This document shows, in pieces, positions 22,253 to 34,129 of a DNA stretch of 64,000 nt. This DNA comes from Agrostemma githago (Eukaryota > Streptophyta > Magnoliopsida > Caryophyllales > Caryophyllaceae), in contig OY288247.1 in assembly GCA_958450325.1 (NCBI GenBank), forward strand, positions 55,927,701-55,991,700, read 5' to 3'. Each line of letters starts with the position of its first letter. Within the stretch, counting starts at the first letter, position 1. The notes below the pieces were generated by a model. That model saw nothing but the letters and a program-made list of their open reading frames with translations. It was not told where the DNA came from and did no database searches. Both the position numbers and the translations under genes were made by a program.

Positions 22253-23827
22253 TTTGGAAACAAATTTCTAGTGATGGTGTGACTTGAACGAGGTCGGTGA
22301 AGCTCATTTCCTAGTTCCTAGTTACGGTCACTACAGGTTTTGGCCCTAAAAAGACCACCCTAACCAATATCCGGACCAGTCGAGCTCTTCGCGGTAAGAT
22401 CCTTAGGGACACGCGGAGCGATCCTCGATTGACGCTCCGGCCGCCTAAAGCGTACCTCGCGGGAATAATAAGCTGATAGTTTCGAGCAGACGGTATGACA
22501 CTCGTCTCCCTATATGATTTGTCAATACCTAAGTAAAGACTATTCGTGGGCGGTAGCCTACCTTAACCTACCTGTGTATGCATCCTGCATGAGTGTATGC
22601 ATTCCTAGTTACGTGTAGCGTGTTTGAACAACCCAAATAAAATACTAAAAATCTGGATTCAACCACGCCAACATATTCAACCGCACCCAATTCCGTTTTC
22701 GGAAAATACTTCCTCTTTTCAAAACGACCTTTTGAATACCAATACTCTGGTCAAACCTTATTTTCCAAAAAAAAAGGGGAAAACATTTTGGATGTCGTTA
22801 TCATGGCAAATTTGACACCCACTATTTTCAAAAATTTTAGTGCCATCACGAATACCGTTGATACCACCAAAACTCCCGATCAATGGGATCGAGGTACTTC
22901 AAACGGTTACAATTTTATTTCAAAAAAAAACACGTTTTTACACACATACTGTTAACACAACCTAAGCTTCAATTAATGAAGTTAAGGAACCTAAAACGGT
23001 TATACCCTCAAAACACTTTCCACAATACATCACCCTCACCGTTAAATGCTAGTTAATGCAACCGACGAATGTGGGCCACTCGTTTTAAAAGTTTTTCTAA
23101 AAAAACACTATTCACTACCTAAATTCCTTAATAAGAATTTATTCACACCTTCCAAAGCACCGTTACGGACATCACACTCCGCCGCGAACACCACATATAC
23201 CATGAGTATCGAACTGGCTAATTAATAGTAGTTTCGATAAAAGCACCACGTCATTATTTTCAAAACTGGTTCCCCTAAGAACCATGCTCCTTTCAAAAAA
23301 AACATTTCCACTTTCGCTATCACCGGATTCCCGACGCACACATATAGCAAGACACTTTCACATCACAAGCGATGTCGCCACGCCATCGTCACCGCATTTT
23401 TACAAATCATCCTTTTCAAAAAAAAAACTCTACAAAGAAAGGTCGTTTTCGAAAAAAAAAACATATATAAAAACTCTTTGATCCTGAGCCGGGATCGCGA
23501 TCAACTTCTTACGTCGTACGTGTGATTAACTGTCTGTGTTAGTTAATAGGATCGCCTCTGCTTGAGGTCTTACATTTTGGGGTCGTCTCATCCCGAGAAG
23601 TCCTCTTTAAACCTCACCTCCAAGGTTTGTGTCAGATCGTCTCGTTTCAGAGACATAAATTCATTAGGCGTTTCGCCGGATACACCAAGAATCTAAAGCA
23701 CTTGAGTCCCTAAGCCAGTGACCGCACACACACGCGAGTCAAGGGTCTCATTCCCGCGTCGCTCACTCGCGAGCATCCTCGATTCTCTAAGTCGTCCGAC
23801 AGATCCGTCCTGACCTCCGGTGCCACC

Positions 23828-24190
23828 TTGCAGAAATCGTCCCCCAACATGTGCTCAGAACAGGGAGTAATTGAAAATCTCTGCCTCAACGTCAACACCC
23901 TAACCGAAGTGGTTCATGATATTCGCACCTCAATAGACCATCTATCCTGCTTCGTTCGTCACATTGACAGTCGTCTTAATTTCCTCGAAAGTGAAGGGAC
24001 GGAGAACGGGACAGATGCCAGTTTAATCAATTACCACACTCAGGAACCCACTCCGGTCGGATCACCCTGGTACTCTGAAAGGGCAAGATCCCCTAAGAAC
24101 AGTAGAGAGGTAACCTCGATGCCCCGCAAAGCATTACCCAGAAAGACCGGGACACCCCGAAAAGAGTTCACTAAAATCGACTCGACATAA
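23828..24190 (+). pseudogene. Ogre-like gag, N-terminal fragment
   Basis: A 120-codon frame. Residues 8-55 form a probable coiled coil (VIENLCLNVNTLTEVVHDIR and on), followed by a Ser/Pro/Arg-rich linker. It is placed where Ogre/Tat Gag begins but has no capsid core, and it stops at 24188-24190. The assignment rests on position and composition. Confidence 0.5.
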
Positions 24191-24231
24191 ACCAAAATTC
24201 TCAAAATATTAATAGATCACAAGGACTGCTC

Positions 24232-24561
24232 AAGTCTCTAGGTCCCACTCCAGACCCACCAGTTGGTAAGCGGAGTAAAACTTGGAACCCCAATCTCTAC
24301 TGTCTTTTCCATCAAGGAAATGAGCACGACACCGAGGCGTGTTTCACATTGAAACATGTCATCAAGAAGCTGATTGAGGAAGGAACCTTCTTTCCGGCGA
24401 AATGGCAAAAGGCCGACTTTGCCTTCTCGGTGGCCGAGGGGGAGATATTAACATCAGTAGTCATCACGAGTCACTTTAAACCCCGCAACAAGTCACCTAT
24501 GAGAACAACCCCCAGACGTCGCTCTAGGGGAACATCCTCCGAAGGATGTGACAGACGTTGA
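24232..24561 (+). pseudogene. Ogre-like gag, C-terminal fragment with zinc knuckle
   Basis: In frame with 24349, the segment reads a knuckle CLFHQGNEHDTEAC (CX2HX4HX4C) followed by FTLKHVIKKLIEEG. It matches the Tat-element knuckle (about 19090-19045) in spacing and context. The preceding capsid core is missing. The usual glycine before the second His is Glu. Confidence 0.75.
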
Positions 24562-25034
24562 AGCCTGAAGGGTATGCGAGGTCAGCGTCGCGATCTGACC
24601 AGGCCTTAATAGCCGACCCCTAAAGGCGATGATTCGATCAGAGTCAGAGTCTAGTTCATCCTAGGGCCTAGGCTCGCGAATAATAATAATGTCTTTTTAT
24701 CGAGTCCAGGGAGGCGCGAAGGGACATGTCCTCCACCTCCCCCAAAACAAACTTAATCACGGGCACCTAGTCCGTTTACTACTTATCAATAAAACAACTC
24801 TCTTTTGTTTATAAACATGCCTCGACAATCGCTTGACTTCTTTCAATAACTTACTTTAATGCTTAAAGACTCGACACTATGCCACTTATTGATAACAATT
24901 GACTAAAACGGAAGGGCTACAACAAACGGCCCCCTTAACTTCACCCTAAGAGATATCGGGAACAAAAGCCCTAGGTTTAACCTATCACTGACCCCCCCCC
25001 CCCCCCCCCCCGACCAAACAACAATGAGCCTGCA
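24562..25034 (+). other. Deletion zone between gag and RNase H, with a 20-C homopolymer
   Basis: No protease or RT can be read here in any frame. An uninterrupted run of 20 cytosines lies at 24992-25011, just upstream of where RNase H sequence resumes. Poly(C) this long is rare in plant DNA and could also be a sequencing or assembly artefact. Confidence 0.75.
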
Positions 25035-26651
25035 ACGAACTAGACTTCCCCAACTCAACTGAATACGAAGCCTGCTTAATAGGTCTAAAAGTAGCCATAT
25101 CTCTAAGAGCTAAAAACCTTAGAGTGCACGGGGATTCATTCTTAGTATTCAACCAAGCCACGGGAACCTGGAAGGTTTATAGTGAAAGCCTAACCCCATA
25201 CCAAACCAAAGTGGAAACAATATCCCTGGGAATTCACCGAAATCGACTTCATACACATACCCCACGAAGAAAAGCAATTCGCTGACGCGTTATCCAAACT
25301 AGTCTCACTAATAAACATGCCCGATCACCTTTTCTCTATGCCTATCTGCATAGAGAGAAGCGAACAACAAGCCCACATCCATAATCTCGAAACCGACGAT
25401 ACCCCCGAGGAACCCTGGTACAATGCAATCCTAGACTTTAAAACCCATGGTTCATATCCACCCAATACTAACACCAAGAACAAAAGAGCCCTACGAATAC
25501 AGGCCGCCCATTACGTCCTGAATCAAGGACTATTATACAAACAAACCCCACAAGGAGTCCTCCTTAGGTGCATAAACAAAAACCAATCCGAGAGAGTCAT
25601 GAAATGAAGAGGTACATGATGGAGAGTAAGGACCCCACGTGAGCGCACACCTACTAGCCCAAAAAATAATGAGACTGGGCTATTACCGGATTACCTTAGA
25701 GGCAGACTGTCAACGCCACGTTCGTCACTGCCACAATTGTCAAATATTTGCCAACATCCAACATATACCGCCATATCCTCTCCACACTATAGCCACACCC
25801 TGGCCTTTCTCTACTTGGGGAATAGACATCATAGGAAAATTACACCCATCCGTGATCGGCAGACATTGCTTTATATTAGTGGTTGTCGATTACTTCACCA
25901 AATGGGTAGAAGCAGCCTCTTACACCATACAAACCTCAAAACAAGTAGTCAAATTTTTACAAAATAACATCATCTGCCGCTACGGTATACCACACAAAAT
26001 CATCAGTGATCAAGGGCCTCACTTCAGGGCCGACACCCAAAAACTCCTCGACAAATACAAAATTCAAAGACACAAATCCTCACCCTATAGACCTCAAACA
26101 AATGGAGCCGTAGAAGCAGCCAACAAAACCATCACCACGATCCTTAAGAAAATGATAGACAATTATCGGGATTGGCCGAACAAAATTCCCTTCGCCTTAT
26201 GGAGGTACCGAACATCTTATCGAACACCCACCGGAGCCACACCATATTACCTAACCTACGGTTCGGAAGCCGTAAAACCCATAGAGCTAGAAATACCGTC
26301 ACTAAGGATATTAGCTGAGAGCGGTATTCCCGAGGAGGAATGGAACCAAAAACAATATGACGAGCGTAGGATACATGCCTTATCCCAATGTACAAAGCCT
26401 ACCAGCAACGCATACAACGAGCCTTTAATAAACAAGTGAAATCCTGAAACATACACGAGGGAGATTTAGTAATCAAATCCATTAGAGCACCCCTTCCCGT
26501 CGATCCTAGAGGGAAATTCGAACCAAACTGGACGGGCTCCTATCTCGTCAAGAAAATACTCTTGGGGGGCGCCTCGATCCTCACCGACCTAGACGGTCAA
26601 GAGTTCTCAACTCCAACCAACATGGATCAACTTAAACGATACTACCCATAA
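25035..26651 (+). pseudogene. Ogre-like RNase H C-terminal half and integrase
   Basis: RNase H motifs are STEYEACLIGL (Glu), VHGDSF (Asp) and, after a frameshift near 25230, FADALSKLVSL (Asp). The linker runs into integrase: zinc region (RLGYYRITL ... HCHNCQIFA, about 25670-25755) and core with Asp in GIDIIGKL, Asp in ISDQGPHF and Glu in NGAVEAANK. The C-terminal module is GDLVIKSIRAP ... WTGSYLV ... LKRYYP, with TAA at 26649-26651. Breaks: TGA at 25605-25607, a frame change near 26440. The catalytic triad is intact. The family inserts retrotransposon cDNA. Confidence 0.9.
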
Positions 26652-27004
26652 ACATCCCAACAACCCTATCTCAACCTCCGACTTAGGGGGAAGCCATGCA
26701 AAACAAAACAAAAAACAAATTCGCATCGATAATTGGCATAACGAGTCTAAAGCAAAATCACTCACATTTTTGAAAGAACTACAAACATGGTTTGATTCCG
26801 TTTAAAAGAGGATACGTAGACAACCCTCCTCTGGGTACAATCAATCAAACAAACAAATAAATAAAAAATCGGTTACTCGATTCATGTACAAACCGGGACT
26901 CTTTCCACGTTCCGGCTACTGAGTGATTTAAGTGACGAAGCACAAACGAGGAGCCGAGGATGTAATCCCCTAGGAAATCTAACGCGATAGAGTGGCGGAA
27001 ACAC
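26652..27004 (+). other. 3' untranslated region of the Ogre-like element
   Basis: Non-coding. It shares phrases with 8030-8110 of the coding-free element, including TGGTTTGATT and ACGTAGACAACC. A weak polypurine-like AGAGTGGCGGAAACAC lies at 26990-27004, directly before TGTAGAG. Confidence 0.55.
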
Positions 27005-30000
27005 TGTAGAGTTGGGATTAAAACACACTGTAACTATGTCTTAGTAAAATTAGAAGGGTAAAGTCAAACAATAGGCCTTAAATAAAATGGCCAAAATTTA
27101 AAACAATCCACAAAAGGGGTTTGAACAATCCATAAGACATAATTATTAAAAATAAATAAGCAGGATCCACACTGCTCGCTAGCCCACACCCGGAACATGT
27201 ATACCCGCCATGTTAAAACATAACAGCCACAATCAGTTGAGAGCAACGTCAACGTTCTCCCAGCCGTATAACAGGATTTTAAAAACTGTAATTACTACTA
27301 TAGAAAAAAAATAGTAAAAAGAAAACAGTAAAACATTATAATGAAAATAAGATTTCAGTGAAAAACTTCACGTATCGAAATAAGATAATAAAAATGAGTT
27401 TTCTGGAGAAAACATAAAACATTTGCCAACCTGCAAATCAAAATTATATCGATAATAACAAAAATATTCAGAATGGCGTTATGGATAGGATTAATGTAGA
27501 ATCTAGAATTTCACTAGGACAATACTAAACTAGCTTCGAGAACTTAGTCAAAACAAATCAGACTTCGGTCTCTAACTAGGCAACTCAACTATAACAGGAC
27601 TGCGTGCAGCGAGGTCCTGGCTTAAGTAATGTACACCCCTCCTGGACACCAACCGTAATCCAGTTCAACCCGACGGCGACTTACACGATGCGATATCTAA
27701 GTTTAGGGTCAAAATATACACACTCCTGAACACAAATCATGCTCAGTTCAACGACCAATGTGTCTCAACATAGACACACCAGCTTTATAGTTGATGGCAA
27801 AACGTACATCCCAGACTATATTACTCTAAACCCACACTTTTCCTTATTTCATAACTCCAAAACAATCTATTATCGATATTTAAAAGATGTATTCAACATA
27901 AACAATAAGAGAACAAAATGAAAAGGAATCACTTTCCAAAAGAGGAAACTTTCTATTTTAGGAAACTTCTATTTTTAGAAACTTACTAAAAATAGCATCA
28001 TATCAAAATAGCAAAATACTAGTTTATACTAATAACACATTTTTAGTAAACGATATAGAACTATAAAACTAGTACTTTCGGCCTTAATGATATTAATTCT
28101 CAAAACGATAACATTTGAGTTAATGAAATTATTGAAACGTCATACAAGTGTTTATAAAATGATTTAGAAATGTTTTAAACATTTTAAATACTACTAATTA
28201 GGGTGTTTCCAAAATTTACAAAACTAATATTCCCTAATTATTATTAGTTTCGACAATACGATTATAAATAGGATTTTACGGCAAATGTCAAGTTAAATCT
28301 TTTAACGTCTTTTATTTAATTAAACCATTGGATATATTTAGAATATGTTAAGGGATGATTTAACTCTTAAAGTTTCAGATTTAAATACTTTCAAAATTGC
28401 TAGAAAAATAATACTTTTAGGTAAGACGAAGCATTTTAACGATAAATCACAATCTGTCCGAAACTCAATACTTATTAATTAAAGACTTTAATGAATAGTG
28501 CAAAAATTACTTAAAATAGTTAAAATATATTTATGGACATTCCGTCCAGAAAAGAAAATTTTCCAAAATCCTAAAACTCGTTTTTAAAGCGTTTTCTCGT
28601 TAATCGACCAATCTCGACAATAACGATTAACAAAAATAGTAATTATAAAACGATTTAAGTATTAATATCCAAAAATTATTATTAAACCTAAAAATCATGA
28701 TTTTCCAGAATCTACCATTTTTCCAGATTTCCAAAAATTCCAGATTTAATAAATCCCGTCAAAACCGTCTTTAAAACCCGGTATCACAATTAACGATTCA
28801 ACTAATAAAACTTATCGTTCCGAACATTTATTAAGGCACTAAAAATCATAAAATTACATTTTAATATGAAATCATCAGAATCACATTTTTTTCAAGATTT
28901 AATCATAGGACCAGAAATCGAGAATTTAAACGACAAACACGGTTTTAACGATAAACGATGATTTAAAGTGATTAATTAATTCATCCACTTAACAATTCCG
29001 AAATATTATGGAAAAATTCAGAAAATTCTTTTTCACCAGAAAGTTTCACCTCGTCAAAAATCAGATTAAAATAAAATGTTTAGGTACTATAACTAAAAAT
29101 CGGCTTTTAATCGTTTTTGTCCGTAAACGGTAATAACTCAATAATCGATAACTAAAATATCAGAAAAATACTAAATTATTAAAAATCATCAAAAATATCA
29201 TTTTTACAGAATATAAACATATATTACATGTTTAGGCCGAATATTACGATTTTACAAATTAATATGACGATTTAATCGTTAATCTCGTAAAAGCGATAAA
29301 AATACCGAAACATGCAAATTTTCAACTTTTAAAATTTTTTCAGATTTTATGACATACATATATTGTCAAAATAAAACATAAAAATATATACATGCAAATA
29401 CAAAATTAAAATCATGAAATACCGAGTAACATCGACGTTACCTTCAATCCAAATCCGAGTCTACGATATATTCGTCTTCTGCGGGACCGCTTCGGAACCT
29501 TAAAAGAAATGAATTCCATGGTATGAAAATACCATAATATCACTTAAAAAATTAAGGTGACATCGATTGGAAATGAAGTCGATTAATACCTTAACGAAGG
29601 AGACGGAAAGAAGATCGATATAGCGAAAATGGAGACGGAAAATGGAGATGATGAACACGAAATTTCTGGGCAGAAATCCTGCTGGTTTTTGGTCAGATTT
29701 CACAAGAAAAAAAATAGGGAGAAAGAGAGTATTTGCTTGAATAAAAGGATGAATGAATTATGAGAAAAATGTGAAGAGATATGTAATGAATGGTGACTTT
29801 AAAATTGATGAAAACTAGGTACATTCACCCCCAAAATTTCAGCCAAGAGTGAATGTGAGAGGAGTGTGAACAGTTTGCATGAGTCAACAATATTAATTTG
29901 TGAGAAAGAAATATCTTATGCTTTAATCATATTGTTTTTATAAAAATAAAATGTTACACAAAAAAAATGTGTAGTGGTTGTGTGACATAAGTGTCACGAA

Positions 30001-30294
30001 AAAAAATGGTTCAAGGTGGTCCCAAAATAGTTGTAAGTCGATAAAAATAAGGATCGTAAAATTATTAAAAGCATTTCAAAGCAATTTGAGTAAACCCCGC
30101 GCTAGAAAATAAATATATGAAAAACTTCGTAATAAAATTATTAAAGGGCAAATTTTCATGAATAAAATTATTTCTTAGTTGGAAATATTATTTGAATGTG
30201 TTTACATTTTTAGGAAAAGAAATAACTTAAATTCAAGATTAAAACGTTAATTCGTAGAGAAGTAGAATTTCTCGCGGAAAAATAATTAGTTTAC
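27005..30294. other. AT-rich repeat-like DNA, possibly the start of the Ogre-like 3' LTR
   Basis: TGTAGAGTTGGG at 27005 follows a polypurine-like stretch and could be an LTR start comparable to TGTAGACACC of the coding-free element. The remaining 3.3 kb is AT-rich with many short related words and no recognisable coding domain. I did not find the 5' LTR's terminal block (21740-22231) here, so if this is an LTR it is cut off by the Athila-type element at 30295. Identity is uncertain. Confidence 0.3.
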
Positions 30295-31935
30295 TAATAA
30301 GTGTAGTTTGTAGTGCCTATTTTGCTGTGTTTTGGTCCCATTTTCCTTGCGGAATCGCTCCTTGGGAGCGGTTCATGGGCTACTTATGCTTCCTCTAGCT
30401 CGTTTCAGGTTCCCGAGACCATTCGTGAAGAGTTGGAGTGATTCCGACTCAATACATACACTTTTCGGAGCCAACGAAGCGGAGGAACGATCACTCGATG
30501 CCTTGGATTCGACCCCGAGACCTTGGGACCCAATCCCAAGCCTCTTAGGCTCGATCCCGAGACTCGAGAGTCAATGAGAAGTCCATGTGAAGCAAGGAGG
30601 AACCTTAAAGATCGTATTGGAGGCCTACAAGACTCATCCCCGACGGGTATGGCCTCATCCCGTCCGGGATGAGGTACACAAAAGAGAGGTGTTCTGTTCT
30701 GGGTCCGTCCCGGTCGGGACCAGACCTTCCCGGTCGGGATCAGACCGTCCCGGTCGGAACCAAACCCGTCCCGGTCGGGACCATGGTGCTGCTGCGCGTG
30801 ACTCTTTAGTTCATCCTCCCTCATTCTTGTAACCTTATAAATACTTCCCTCTTGTATTGTTTATGCATCCTACCTTACATTAGACTCTCTTAAGCCTCTC
30901 TACAAGATACAAACCCTAGATTAGTGTTCCTCACATTTGTTTTAAATCTCTCTTTAATCCTTAGTTAATCTTTGTTAATCTAGTTTAGTTAGTCTTGTAT
31001 TAAGAAGATACTTGAAGATTCATCCAAGCTTGACATCCTTGGAGTTGATTTGGGTTTCTTATTTATGCAAGTTTACATCTTTTTCATCATCTTGTAGTTG
31101 GTATAATCCTCTCTACTCTTGTTCTTGTTTATTTAATCAAGTTTGAATCTTTACTTAGTATTCTTGTTATTGTTCATAATGGATGTTTGGTTTATGATGA
31201 TGTTTTCTCTTATTGTTGTTTTGGTTAGTTTGATAATGAGTGAGTAGTCTCCTTGTGGGTTAGTAGGGGGATTAAGGGTAGAATATGGGTGATTAGGGTT
31301 TGATTAGGGGTAAAGGGTGAATCTTTGTTGTTAGTCACATATTGGGCACACCATGTGTTTGTTGAAATGCTTGTTTGAGTTGTAGTGGCCATGTTTCTCA
31401 TGCTAGTCTTCCTCTACTCATTGTTCGTCTAGTATGTGATTATGTTGAGGATAGTCGTTATACATAAGAATGTGGACTAGGGTTTAGACGTGAGAGCGCG
31501 AACCCACCTTGACATCGGTCTAAGTAGCGAGAGCCCGGACCGACTCTAGCAATTAGGAGACACCTACACCCTTGATCACCCCAATTACCCTACTACACTT
31601 ATGAACCCGACCTAACCCACTTCTTTTCATATTTGATTTCATCTTCTTAGTTAGTCATCATTTCTATAGTTCATTGTTTAGTTTGTGTTTAGTTATTTCA
31701 TTTAGCCTTGTTATAGCTAACTTGTTATTAGTCTTGTTCACTCCTCTTCTCCTATCCTAGTTTGTCAATCATTAATTCTTTGTGTTTGTTTGTGACTTAG
31801 TCTCGTTTTTAGGCCGACCTAGTATAGACCTTACAATACCGTCTCTGTGGATATCGACCCTAGTTGCCCTAGCTACCCACTAGGAATAGTCGGTTTTATA
31901 TTGATCGGCGGGACTCACGACAAATCCCACCATCA
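30295..31935 (+). repeat. 5' LTR of the Athila-type element
   Basis: 1641 bp. It begins TAATAAGTG where the 3' copy has TGATAAGTG, so the terminal TG is damaged. It ends ACCATCA. TATAAATA lies at 30836-30843. Four CCCGGTCGGGACC-type repeats lie at about 30706-30782. Confidence 0.92.
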
Positions 31936-31938
31936 ATT

Positions 31939-31956
31939 TGGCGCCGTTGCCGGGGA
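31939..31956 (+). promoter_or_regulatory. Primer binding site, tRNA-Asp type
   Basis: TGGCGCCGTTGCCGGGGA lies three bases after the 5' LTR. It is complementary to the plant tRNA-Asp 3' end as I know it and is characteristic of Athila elements. Confidence 0.88.
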
Positions 31957-32173
31957 CGGTGCATTGTTTAGACTTAGTTTGCTTATAGCTAGACTTAGTT
32001 ACCCTTCTTTGTGCTCTTCTATCATCTCTTGTGCATATTCTTTAGATTTTTCTTGTTTCATTAGTTTTATTTCTCCCTCTTTTCTCTTTGTCTTTCGATT
32101 GTGCTTGTTTATTGTCGTTACCTAGTGCCCATAAAGCACTAGGTGTTCTCACGTTTGCTCAAGTGTGTAGTGT

Positions 32174-34129
32174 ATGCCTAGGCGGGGAGGCGACTTCTTT
32201 CTCTTTAATCCAGAGCCGGAAAGACTTTTTCGAGCCTTTCCCCAACGGACGATTAACCGGGTTAGAATCTCTCAACCAAGTGCAAGCAATACTCATCAAG
32301 AACAAGCTGATTTTGAGGAAGCATCTCGAGAGACGGCCGAAGGGAATTTCACCAATCCTTTTGGATATTCTAGTCCTAGTTCCCCCTCTACATCTACTTC
32401 TACTCCGTCTACACCACCATCTCCCTTACATCCAATTATGCCGATGTTTTCATCTCACTCCACATTTACGGAAGATGTCTTGCCGGGACCGAATGCTCTA
32501 CCGGCCGCTTATGCCGGAAATTTTGTGGCCAAGACTCAATTCATCCAACTTGTGGAGAGGAATCAATTTAGTGGTTTGCCCACCGAAGACCCGCACCAAC
32601 ACATGGAGACTTTCTCCGATTATTGCGACGCTATCTCTCAATCCGGGGTTACACAAGATCAAATCCGTTGGGTGTTATTTCCATTCTCATTACTTGGAAA
32701 AGCGAAGCAATGGATCAAGAGTCTCGATAGGGCAACCATGGGCATCGACACTTGGAAGAAGCTTGCATTGGCGTTCTACCAAAAATTCTACCCTCCGGAA
32801 AAGACTAATTTGCTTAGGGTCTCCATCACCGGTTTTCAACAACGGGAAGAAGAGAGCCTTTATGAAGCTTGGGAGAGGTTTAAATCTTTGGTGAGATCGT
32901 GCCCCCACCATGGACTCTCACAATGGTTCTTAGTCCAACAATTTTGGAACGGTCTTTATGAGGACTCAAGAACTATACTCAATATGGGCTCCAATGGTAG
33001 GTTCACCGAGGTCGATGATGACCAAACATGGGCAAGAATCGAGGAGATGGCGGTTCATAATTCTCAATACTCAAGGCCTAGGAAGGCAAATCGAGGAGGT
33101 AGGCACGAGGTTGATGCTATTACTCAATTAAGCATTGACCTTGGAGCTCAATTGAAAACACACATGGAGACCATTGATAAGAAGCTCCAAGGCCACCTCA
33201 ATCAAGTTCAAAGCGTTAGTTCCTCCCATCAACACTCAATTCAAGAAGTGAATGCTTTGGGATTTGCACCTCCTTTGCCTTATTATGGGATGTGTGACAC
33301 TTGTGGAATCGTTGGTCATGATCCTATGCATTGTCAAGGGAGTATTGAGCAAGTGAACGCCTTTCAAGCGTTCGAGCAAGGTGCTTCCTATTCCAATCAA
33401 TACCAAGCTTCCAATCAAGTCCCTCAACAACAAGCTATGCAACCTCGTCCCTATGTTCCACCTCCCATAAGGGACAACAATCAAGGCTATCAAGGTTATG
33501 TGGGTAATTCAAGACCCTTCAACAACTTCAAGCAAAATAACCAAGGTACCTTCCACAACAACAATCAAGGGTTCCAACAAGGGAACTTCAATCAAGGTGG
33601 TTTCCAAGGAAACCAAAACTTCCAAAGACAACAAAACCACAACAATGGCCTTAATCAAGGCAATTCTCATGGGTTCCAAGGGAACCATCAACAACAAGCA
33701 ACTCAAGCTAACCGGCAAGAAAGCAAGCCTAGGAGCCGGTCTCCTATTCATGATTACGGTGCTCCATTAGCCCTCACCGATACTCCGCACAATCCACAAT
33801 CTCCAACTCGTGATTTCGACGTTCAAAAATCTATGTTGGAGATGCAAAGGGGTCAAATGGAGATGTCAAAAAACCAACAAGAGTTCTATGCTTTTATTCA
33901 AAGGGACAACATGGCGAGAGATGCTCATACGAAAATGCTTGAGACCCAAATAGCTCAACTTGCTTCGGGTAGCTCTTCAAGGCAAAAGGGGCAATTACCT
34001 CCTCAAGGTGAAACATCGAAACTTGAGCATGTAAATGCTATTACCACGAGGAGAGGTACATCTTATAACCCTCCCCCACCCCCCAATGAGCAAGAACCAA
34101 CAAGAGAAGTTGTGCCTCCAATTCAATAA
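32174..34129 (+). CDS. Athila-type Gag, 651 codons
   Basis: Gag forms the particle that packages the element RNA. ATG at 32174 is the first in a long frame, 218 bp after the primer site. A Ser/Thr/Pro-rich N-terminus precedes the Retrotrans_gag core (residues about 115-285; FVAKTQFIQLVERNQFSGLP, later LLGKAKQWIKSL and YEAWERFKSLVRSCPHHGL). A zinc knuckle CDTCGIVGHDPMHC (CX2CX4HX4C, about residues 373-386) follows. A long Asn/Gln/Gly/Phe-rich low-complexity stretch (about 395-515) and a C-terminal basic and helical part end at TAA 34127-34129. The same frame continues beyond this stop, so the stop may be a mutation within a longer Gag-protease frame or the natural Gag end. Confidence 0.88.
   Translation: MPRRGGDFFLFNPEPERLFRAFPQRTINRVRISQPSASNTHQEQADFEEASRETAEGNFTNPFGYSSPSSPSTSTSTPSTPPSPLHPIMPMFSSHSTFTEDVLPGPNALPAAYAGNFVAKTQFIQLVERNQFSGLPTEDPHQHMETFSDYCDAISQSGVTQDQIRWVLFPFSLLGKAKQWIKSLDRATMGIDTWKKLALAFYQKFYPPEKTNLLRVSITGFQQREEESLYEAWERFKSLVRSCPHHGLSQWFLVQQFWNGLYEDSRTILNMGSNGRFTEVDDDQTWARIEEMAVHNSQYSRPRKANRGGRHEVDAITQLSIDLGAQLKTHMETIDKKLQGHLNQVQSVSSSHQHSIQEVNALGFAPPLPYYGMCDTCGIVGHDPMHCQGSIEQVNAFQAFEQGASYSNQYQASNQVPQQQAMQPRPYVPPPIRDNNQGYQGYVGNSRPFNNFKQNNQGTFHNNNQGFQQGNFNQGGFQGNQNFQRQQNHNNGLNQGNSHGFQGNHQQQATQANRQESKPRSRSPIHDYGAPLALTDTPHNPQSPTRDFDVQKSMLEMQRGQMEMSKNQQEFYAFIQRDNMARDAHTKMLETQIAQLASGSSSRQKGQLPPQGETSKLEHVNAITTRRGTSYNPPPPPNEQEPTREVVPPIQ

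Larger units (their letters stand above)
22232..27004 (+). mobile_element. Ogre/Tat-like Ty3 element, internally deleted
   Basis: It has a primer site, fragments of Gag (23828-24561), the C-terminal half of RNase H (about 25035-25320) and a nearly whole integrase (25321-26651), all plus strand. The Gag core, protease, reverse transcriptase and start of RNase H are missing, so at least two large deletions occurred. A stretch upstream of Gag (22253-23827) is non-coding leader. Downstream (26652-27004) is an untranslated region similar to that of the coding-free element. Confidence 0.8.

Noticed and set aside
24562..27004. Endogenous pararetrovirus
   Set aside because: The integrase, primer site and LTR end show it is a Ty3-type retrotransposon; no movement or coat protein is present.
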